A stretch of 64,000 nucleotides of DNA, from NCBI RefSeq assembly GCF_002259585.1, contig NZ_MWWS01000009.1, forward strand, positions 1 to 64,000, given 5' to 3'. Source of the stretch: Bombiscardovia coagulans. GTDB lineage: Bacteria > Actinomycetota > Actinomycetes > Actinomycetales > Bifidobacteriaceae. The notes beneath the pieces were generated by a model. The model saw nothing but the letters and a program-made list of their open reading frames with translations, made no database searches and was not told where the DNA came from. Shown in pieces: positions 58,660 through 64,000 of this stretch. Position 1 is the stretch's first letter. The number at the start of each line of letters is the position of its first letter. The translations under genes and the position numbers were made by a program.

Positions 58660-58706
58660 ATTATTTTGGAAACCACCAGACCACCAGCAAGTGTAAAGAA
58701 GATTAC

Positions 58707-59258
58707 ATGGCAACACCAAATTTTATCCTCGAGCTGCGTCAGCAGGTAGGTCATCAGCTCCTCTGGCTCATAGGGATAACAGCATATGTGCAGCGGGAAG
58801 ATGGTCGTATTCTGTTAGGTCGAAGAGCTGACAGTGGTAAATGGGCTTTAGTTTCGGGAATAAATGAACCGGGTGAACAGCCAGCAGATACCACTGTCCG
58901 TGAAGTGAAAGAAGAAACCGGAGTTGATATCACTGTCACCGATCTGGTAGGCATTAAATCGTCTCAGAATGTCATCATTTGCAAGAATGGCGATGAAACA
59001 CAGTACATGGATATATTCTTCCTGTGCAAGCCTGACCCATCTGGAAACATAGAACCATTCGTAGGCGACGATGAGAGTCTAGAAGTAGGCTGGTTCTCAC
59101 CTGCACAACTACCTGAACCGTTAGCTGAGTCAACGGTAGAACGCTTGAGCATAGTTCAACAATATATCGACAATGCTAACGGTGGGGATACACATGCTCT
59201 ATTTTATGGCGGTCTCAGCGACTGTAATAACTCCGAGCAACCCACTACGGAAAAGTAA
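58707..59258 (+). CDS. NUDIX hydrolase
   Basis: This 183-residue protein contains a full Nudix box, GINEPGEQPADTTVREVKEE then TG, with the glutamates that bind the metal. The flanking domain has VQREDGRILLGRRADSGKWAL. The substrate (a nucleoside diphosphate derivative) is unknown. It follows pepP by 47 bp on the same strand and ends just before a strong terminator. Confidence 0.9.
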   Translation: MATPNFILELRQQVGHQLLWLIGITAYVQREDGRILLGRRADSGKWALVSGINEPGEQPADTTVREVKEETGVDITVTDLVGIKSSQNVIICKNGDETQYMDIFFLCKPDPSGNIEPFVGDDESLEVGWFSPAQLPEPLAESTVERLSIVQQYIDNANGGDTHALFYGGLSDCNNSEQPTTEK

Positions 59259-59265
59259 TAATAAG

Positions 59266-59324
59266 TGAGTAGACCATCCTATCGTTCATGTCACTTGTGA
59301 TCAAACGGTAGGATGGTCTACTCA
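59266..59324 (+). terminator. Terminator after the NUDIX gene
   Basis: Arms of 21 bp with one mismatch (59266-59286 and 59304-59324; core gtagaccatcct / aggatggtctac) form a long stem directly after the NUDIX stop codon. The rest of the spacer to 59594 shows no gene. Confidence 0.8.
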
Positions 59325-59594
59325 TATACTCTCAACAACCAATTATATGATGGAGCAGGTCAGTCACGAGACAGACACCTCATCTGGCATATATGCATGT
59401 AGGCACATGTACTGACCAAGCAGTTTATATGCGATTACAGCATCGATAACTCTGTCTGCACCAGCAACTAGCTGTGCTCCTGTCTTTGAAAAGGTGAAAA
59501 GACCTATAACGTGTGCAGGCTCCCACAGAAAGCAAGTCATCTATGCTCTAAACTAGAACTATTATAGGCTTTTATCACTTATTTGCGTTTATGT

Positions 59595-60140
59595 TCAGTT
59601 TCCCATGCTGTTATCAACAGGTACTTCCTGACCGAGGTAAGCCATATCAGCATTCTCTTTCGTTGCTGCTGTCTGAGGGTAACGAGACGGCAGGCACATA
59701 ATCACCAGTTGTGACACAACAGCTACCAATAAGACGATAATGGTTAAGGGGGAAGGATCGTCAAATTTATCTAAACCTGACAATAAAATAACTGCCACAA
59801 CAGACAAACCCTGTGGTATCACGGCCAACCAACCCGATAACCTGACATCATGCAAACGGCGAACCGTCAAGGCGCATTGCGGAACAAACATGACGAGAGA
59901 AAATACCCCGGAAAGAATGACTCCTACACCAGAACCAAACAAACCAGATAGTCCTCTAGTCATAATCCATACAAAGAGACTAAACATCCATATCTCTTTA
60001 CGACAGGCACGCCCTTTACCTCGAGCAAACAGATAAAAAGGCCTCTGCAAGCACTCCTGCAAGGTCGCATCAGGCATGGCATCGAATCCCTTCATCATGT
60101 CCACCCGACGAGGCTTCTTTGAAAATAATGCAATAGACAT
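59595..60140 (-). CDS. DUF805 family membrane protein
   Basis: This is a 181-residue protein with QRPFYLFARGKGRACRKEIWMF near residue 32, then LTVRRLHDVRLSGWL, the two hallmarks of DUF805, and three to four hydrophobic segments. DUF805 proteins are common small inner-membrane proteins of unknown function. AAGGAGGATAAT precedes the ATG, a strong ribosome site. Base composition here is normal, unlike the two genes that follow upstream. Confidence 0.85.
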   Translation of the reverse strand: MSIALFSKKPRRVDMMKGFDAMPDATLQECLQRPFYLFARGKGRACRKEIWMFSLFVWIMTRGLSGLFGSGVGVILSGVFSLVMFVPQCALTVRRLHDVRLSGWLAVIPQGLSVVAVILLSGLDKFDDPSPLTIIVLLVAVVSQLVIMCLPSRYPQTAATKENADMAYLGQEVPVDNSMGN

Positions 60141-60271
60141 ATTATCCTCCTTACCTACCTACTGCACTGTCAGCTCATACTGCCTCGTGCATCACTGCAA
60201 CGAACAGCACCCCTCCCCCGAGACCACAACCATTGTAACCAATACTCAAGCCATAACCAGTACAGCAGGCA

Positions 60272-60775
60272 TCAATCATTATCACTATCACTAGTGGAAC
60301 GCAGCAAAGCAGCAACTAAAGTCAACAAATCGAACAGTAACGCCCAAGCAGCCAACCACTCAAACCGAGCATCACGACCAGCATCAACACACTGATCAAT
60401 CGCCCACAAATCCTGCAAAAACCACAACACACCAACCAACCCCACCGAAGCACACCAAAACAAAGAAGCACCAGCAGAACCAGAACCCCTCGCCAACATC
60501 CACGCCGGCAACACACACGACACCACCATCACAGCCCCAGCACCCAACCTATTACGCACCACCAACGGCACCAACCGAAACCACGACAAAGCCCCCACCA
60601 CCAACACACCAACCGTCACCATCACCCAACGCCACACACCAAAATCAGAACGCGCACCAGAACCAAAAGATACACCAAAACCAGCAAAAAATGGTAACGA
60701 CAACAACACAAACCAAAACCCAGGACGACCCTTACTCTTGTTAAACCGCCATAAAAAAAACAGCGACCGCAGCAC
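60272..60775 (-). CDS. Hypothetical membrane protein in skewed island
   Basis: I do not recognise this 167-residue protein. It is hydrophobic, with about four membrane segments, Trp- and Val-rich (GVWRWVMVTVGVLVVGALSW; SVGLVGVLWFLQDLWAI) and with an acidic C-terminus (TSDSDND). Its codons nearly all end in G or T on the minus strand. It overlaps the upstream gene by 35 bp and has no clear ribosome site of its own, which suggests coupled translation. Confidence 0.6.
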   Translation of the reverse strand: MLRSLFFLWRFNKSKGRPGFWFVLLSLPFFAGFGVSFGSGARSDFGVWRWVMVTVGVLVVGALSWFRLVPLVVRNRLGAGAVMVVSCVLPAWMLARGSGSAGASLFWCASVGLVGVLWFLQDLWAIDQCVDAGRDARFEWLAAWALLFDLLTLVAALLRSTSDSDND

Positions 60776-61148
60776 CAGAAAGCACCCCGACTAGGACACC
60801 CAACGTGGCAAGGTCACGAACCCATGATCGCGAATCAGTAAACACTACCAGCCAACCAAAAGCAAAAGCAGCTAAAAACACCAAACCATAAAACACGATC
60901 TTACGCATCACACCAACACGAGAAAAAGCCCGCTCACCCTCACCAGCAGGCGGCATAACCCGCACCACCCGAGACATAATCGAAGACATCCACTCCCAAT
61001 CCTGAACAGATGCAGCCCAATCACCCGAAACAGCACCACCAGAAGAAGAAGAAGAAGAAGAAGCACTCTGAGAAACACCAGAAGCACCAGCACTAGCAGC
61101 ATCAGCAGTAGTGGCAACACCATCCAATTCCCGATCCACACCAACCAT
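60741..61148 (-). CDS. Hypothetical membrane protein with poly-serine linker
   Basis: I do not recognise this 135-residue protein (from ATG 61148, with GAAGGGG about 6 nt upstream; the frame is open to 61187). An acidic then Ala/Ser-rich disordered N-terminus with a run of serines is followed by WAASVQDWEWMSS and two hydrophobic segments (KIVFYGLVFLAAFAFGWLVV and LGVLVGVLSGAAVAVFFM). It shares the codon bias of its overlapping downstream partner, so the two are probably one unit. Confidence 0.6.
   Translation of the reverse strand: MVGVDRELDGVATTADAASAGASGVSQSASSSSSSSGGAVSGDWAASVQDWEWMSSIMSRVVRVMPPAGEGERAFSRVGVMRKIVFYGLVFLAAFAFGWLVVFTDSRSWVRDLATLGVLVGVLSGAAVAVFFMAV
61041..61063. repeat. AGA/TCT trinucleotide repeat
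   Basis: Seven or more tandem agaagaaga units code for the poly-serine run of the gene on the minus strand. Changes in unit number would alter the serine run without shifting the frame. Confidence 0.8.
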
Positions 61149-61368
61149 CACACACCCCTTCACCGTGCAATGACCATCAGACTTCATTTGTCTACTCGAT
61201 GTGAGTACAGCTCACACAGCTCCCCAGCATGCATAAACTTCCACGCACCGCACACTCTTTTCAATAAAATGGCACTCCAATAAGTATAACTGACAGGAAA
61301 CTCCTATTACACAATTTACTGACTGAAATTGCACACAGTCGTCAAGAAGAGCTGAAAGATGTACTTAT

Positions 61369-61414
61369 TTGCAAGATTATGTTAACGCTGTTACTATATA
61401 AACATTGTTAACAT
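61369..61414 (+). promoter_or_regulatory. Promoter and paired operator before the ROK regulator
   Basis: TTGCAA (61369-61374) and TACTAT (61392-61397) with 17 bp between form a possible promoter. An inverted repeat ATGTTAAC (61379-61386) and GTTAACAT (61407-61414) flanks the -10 box, each half containing the palindrome GTTAAC. This placement suits repression by the ROK protein encoded next. Confidence 0.55.
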
Positions 61415-61442
61415 AGTGTGATCGTTCTCCAAGGAAGCAGAT

Positions 61443-62759
61443 GTGACACAAACCGCAATAGATCCGATTCCCCGCTCACAAGCTGAGATAAATCAGGCAA
61501 AAATCGCCAAAACCCTTCATCAGCAAGGAACTCTATCGCGAGCACAAATTGCCAGAGCTCTTCATCTTACGGCACCAGCTATCTCTAAATTAGCAGCACG
61601 CATGATTGACCAGGAGCTTATCCAAGAAGTCGGGGACATGCCTGGAGCCGGTAACAGACGATCAATAGGTTTACGGCTCAAGTACGAAGGATATAAAGTT
61701 TGCGCTGTAAAATTTGCCAGAAGCAGGATTCAAATTGGACTTTTCGACTTGGCTGGACACCCCTTACAATTGATGGAATTACCGTCAATCAACGAGGCCT
61801 CCATACCTAAAGCGGTTACGGATGTACAAATCGAAGTACAGAAGTTTATCAACCGTGATCCTACTATCATCGCCGTAGGTATAGCGGTACCCGGACCATA
61901 TTTACGCAACGAAGGGCGAATTGCTTTAGTAACATCCATGCAGGGCTGGCGTGGGATTAACTTCATTGAAGCCTTTAATGACGCTTTTACTGTGCCCACC
62001 TTTATTGAGCAAGATGCTCGTGCGGGAGCACTGGCTCAAAGTCTGTTCGTCCCAGCCTTTTCTTCTACAAATCTCGCTTATTACTTAGTAGGAGAAGGTG
62101 TTGGTTTAGGGGTCATTGAGCAAGGGAATCTTATCAACGGCGCTCAGGGCGGAGCTACTGAATTAGGACACATCTCTATTGATATAAATGGAAAAACCTG
62201 TGAATGTGGAAACCAAGGATGCTTAGAGCGATACTGCTCAGCTGTTGCTATCCACCAAGCCATGTGCCAACCACCCTATGTCAGTCATCTAGCTGACGCT
62301 TCAAACCTTAACCATGCAGCTGCCTGTCAACTTCTGTTTTACAGGGCAGAACAGGGTGATGAGCTCGCTCAAACGTTAGTGGAGCACATAGCCGATTACG
62401 TTGGATATGGATGCGTAAACATCGTTAACGCCTTCAACCCTGCCCATATTGTGATCGGAGACATTGTAGCCGGAGCTGGACAACCGCTATTGGAAAGAGT
62501 GAGAGCAATAGTCGCCAAACGTGCTCTTCCGGCATTAAACAATCAAACTCACATTTGCCTTTCACATCTTCCAGCAGACGCTACACTCATGGGAGCTGCT
62601 GCCGTTGCAGTCAGTAACTTCCTCTTATACCCCACCTACTTCGCCCGTCTAGTACAAAAACGAACAATGAACTCAGTAGGTAAACAACAATCACACACAA
62701 CAACGATGCCGCCTGCAAACCAAACAAAGGGGCATCTACCAAGGAAGGACAACATATGA
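61443..62759 (+). CDS. ROK family transcriptional regulator
   Basis: This 438-residue protein has an N-terminal winged helix-turn-helix (about 15-65: GTLSRAQIARALHLTAPAISKL) followed by the ROK sugar-kinase-like domain with GHISID (242-247) and the zinc cluster CECGNQGC (253-260). It starts with GTG at 61443 after AAGGAAG. The stop overlaps the fructokinase start (ATGA, 62756-62759), so the two are co-translated. It probably controls this fructose or sucrose gene set through the repeats upstream; the C-terminal 45 residues are a polar tail. Confidence 0.9.
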   Translation: MTQTAIDPIPRSQAEINQAKIAKTLHQQGTLSRAQIARALHLTAPAISKLAARMIDQELIQEVGDMPGAGNRRSIGLRLKYEGYKVCAVKFARSRIQIGLFDLAGHPLQLMELPSINEASIPKAVTDVQIEVQKFINRDPTIIAVGIAVPGPYLRNEGRIALVTSMQGWRGINFIEAFNDAFTVPTFIEQDARAGALAQSLFVPAFSSTNLAYYLVGEGVGLGVIEQGNLINGAQGGATELGHISIDINGKTCECGNQGCLERYCSAVAIHQAMCQPPYVSHLADASNLNHAAACQLLFYRAEQGDELAQTLVEHIADYVGYGCVNIVNAFNPAHIVIGDIVAGAGQPLLERVRAIVAKRALPALNNQTHICLSHLPADATLMGAAAVAVSNFLLYPTYFARLVQKRTMNSVGKQQSHTTTMPPANQTKGHLPRKDNI

Positions 62760-63652
62760 ACAAGCCAATCGTACTGAGCCTGGGAGAAATACTATGGGAT
62801 GTACTCCCTTCCGGTAAACGAGCCGGTGGGGCACCAGTCAATTTTAGTTATCACGCCAGTAAAAACGGTGCTGAAGGTTACGCCATCAGCGCTGTAGGAG
62901 AAGACGATCTGGGCCAAGAACTAGAGGATGCTGTGTCCAAAGCTGGTGTAGACGCTCGACTCCAGCACAACCATTGGCCCACTTCTACGGTAGAAGTTCA
63001 ACTCACCGAAGGCATCCCAGAATATATTTTCAAAGAAGACGTGGCCTGGGACCACATGGAACTCACAAACAACCTAACAGCACTGGCAGCCAAAGCCGAT
63101 GCTGTCTGCTACGGAACCCTCGGCATGCGCAGCCAGCAGTCCCAAAAAACATTTTGCTCATTACTTGAATCAACGCGCCCCGATGCTATGCGCTTTTTCG
63201 ATATTAATCTGCGAGGAAGCTACTACTCGAAGGAATTGATAGAGCAGCTCTTACACACAGCAAACATGTTCAAACTCAACGACGAAGAACTGGTCCAACT
63301 GCGGGACATGTTCGCTATTCCTGGCCAAACTGATAGCGAACTGTGCTCCTGGTTCTTTAAACAGTACCAGTTGAATACCATCGTGCTCACAGCCGGCAGT
63401 TCCTATTCCACTATCTACTTAGCTGACGGTAGTTCTTCTACGTTGCCTACCCCCCGAGTACCAGTGGCCGACACCGTTGGAGCTGGTGATGCATTTTCCG
63501 GTACTTTCGCTAGTAACAGGCTCAATGGAAAGTCTTTAACCGAGTCACATAGGGCAGCAGTCAACACAGCCGCTTTTGTGTGCACCCAGTCTGGCGCATG
63601 GCCTGCATATCCCTCGCACATGCCTGACTACCTTGCCCAACAAGGCAAGTAA
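62756..63652 (+). CDS. PfkB family fructokinase
   Basis: This 298-residue ribokinase-fold kinase has GEILWDVLPSGKRAGGAPVNF at the N-terminus (sugar site), VGEDDLG and the C-terminal DTVGAGDAFSGTF with the catalytic Asp245. This pattern is typical of bacterial fructokinases that make fructose 6-phosphate, which enters the bifid shunt. Its start overlaps the ROK regulator stop. Sugar specificity was not proven by residues alone. Confidence 0.88.
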   Translation: MNKPIVLSLGEILWDVLPSGKRAGGAPVNFSYHASKNGAEGYAISAVGEDDLGQELEDAVSKAGVDARLQHNHWPTSTVEVQLTEGIPEYIFKEDVAWDHMELTNNLTALAAKADAVCYGTLGMRSQQSQKTFCSLLESTRPDAMRFFDINLRGSYYSKELIEQLLHTANMFKLNDEELVQLRDMFAIPGQTDSELCSWFFKQYQLNTIVLTAGSSYSTIYLADGSSSTLPTPRVPVADTVGAGDAFSGTFASNRLNGKSLTESHRAAVNTAAFVCTQSGAWPAYPSHMPDYLAQQGK

Positions 63653-63665
63653 ACACACAACCGTC

Positions 63666-63725
63666 AACCCTCTTGGCTCATTTTCATCTGCACGAGTTTT
63701 ACAGGTGGAAATAAGCCAGAGGGTT
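63666..63725. terminator. Possible convergent terminator
   Basis: aaccctcttggct (63666-63678) and agccagagggtt (63714-63725) pair with a one-base bulge; weaker inner pairing lies between. It sits after the fructokinase stop and overlaps the 3' end of the opposing ROK gene. Confidence 0.45.
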
Positions 63726-64000
63726 ATCCACGAATTGACGCAAACCAACTAGTGCAGCACCTCTCAAAGCAGGTCTATCCGCTACTTCTGGCAGGAGAAC
63801 TCTAGGAGAAACCCTGTCCCTAGCCACTATCTGTGAGGCAAGACGACCTTCAAGGGTCTTAATCAGATCACGACTAAAATGAGACCAAAATCCACCTATC
63901 ATAACGGTGTCTATGTCGGCCAGATTGATCGCCGATGCCATAACCGAAACTAGGGCATCTACAGCTCGGTTGACAGCACAGACAGCTTGGTTATCCCCAT
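63699..64000 (-). CDS. ROK family protein, C-terminal part (runs off window)
   Basis: The reading frame stays open from 63699 to the end of the window on the minus strand. It reads NQAVCAVNRAVDALVSVMAS, then DIDTVMIGGFWS and RPALRGAALVGLRQF, the typical end of ROK proteins, which finish with GAA-type glycine/alanine blocks. Its start and any DNA-binding domain are outside. It is convergent with the fructokinase gene, so two ROK proteins flank that gene. Confidence 0.8.
   Translation of the reverse strand, partial: GDNQAVCAVNRAVDALVSVMASAINLADIDTVMIGGFWSHFSRDLIKTLEGRLASQIVARDRVSPRVLLPEVADRPALRGAALVGLRQFVDNPLAYFHL

Larger units (their letters stand above)
60175..61190. other. Strongly strand-asymmetric composition island
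   Basis: The plus strand here is almost only A and C. For example 60421-60480 has 6 G and no T, and 60601-60660 has 6 G and 3 T. The minus-strand codons of the two genes inside end almost always in G or T. The change is abrupt near 60175 and 61190, and neither the DUF805 nor the ROK genes share it. Confidence 0.75.

Noticed and set aside
61041-61063. Microsatellite as a phase-variation switch
   Set aside because: The unit is a trinucleotide inside a reading frame, so slippage changes only the serine count and cannot turn the gene off.

Overview
The window looks like the chromosome of a comparatively low-GC (roughly mid-40s percent by eye) actinobacterium of the Bifidobacteriaceae. The evidence is the set of protein families: DUF3710/DUF3159, bL37, a SigR/SigH-type sigma factor, the xerD-parA-scpA-scpB block, an opp transporter with several substrate-binding lipoproteins, and a ROK regulator coupled to a PfkB fructokinase. 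The species cannot be fixed by reading alone. There is no phage, insertion sequence, CRISPR array, rRNA or recognisable tRNA. Most of the window is ordinary chromosomal backbone.

Layout. 0-8.2 kb: the 3' end of a small alarmone synthetase, an aldo/keto reductase, a Bax-inhibitor-1 membrane protein, then a minus-strand run DUF3710 - DUF3159 - TrmA-like methyltransferase - short lipoprotein - CtpE-like P-type ATPase. 8.3-19.9 kb: an oligopeptide ABC importer (oppB, oppC, fused oppDF) preceded by four paralogous substrate-binding lipoprotein genes; three of the spacers between these hold terminator-like hairpins. 20-31 kb: xerC, a small SH3-like protein, tyrA-pheA, typA, the xerD-parA-scpA-scpB segregation block and infC-rpmI-rplT. 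31-35 kb: msrAB, thiamine pyrophosphokinase, an ArsC/Spx-like protein and gap.

35-43.5 kb is the pyrimidine region: pyrD, then pyrR-pyrB-pyrC-carA-carB, all on the minus strand. Between pyrD and pyrR I can read a near-consensus promoter whose -35 box overlaps the pyrD stop codon, a 14-nt PyrR-binding loop that fits the Bacillus consensus, a possible antiterminator pairing and an intrinsic terminator. This is a complete PyrR attenuator, and it is the best-supported regulatory finding here.

44-59 kb: a DedA protein, an aldose 1-epimerase, the 24-codon ribosomal protein bL37, a SigR-like sigma factor with a small Cys-containing putative anti-sigma factor, a DnaQ-like exonuclease, a tight operon of MurE-like ligase, ATP-grasp ligase and Asp/Glu racemase (probably peptidoglycan stem and D-amino-acid cross-bridge synthesis), folC-smc, an M24 aminopeptidase and a NUDIX hydrolase. 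59.5-61.2 kb: a DUF805 protein and two unrecognised membrane-protein genes in a stretch with extreme strand asymmetry (minus-strand codons nearly all end in G or T). 61.4-64 kb: a ROK repressor translationally coupled to a fructokinase, and the C-terminus of another ROK protein running off the window.
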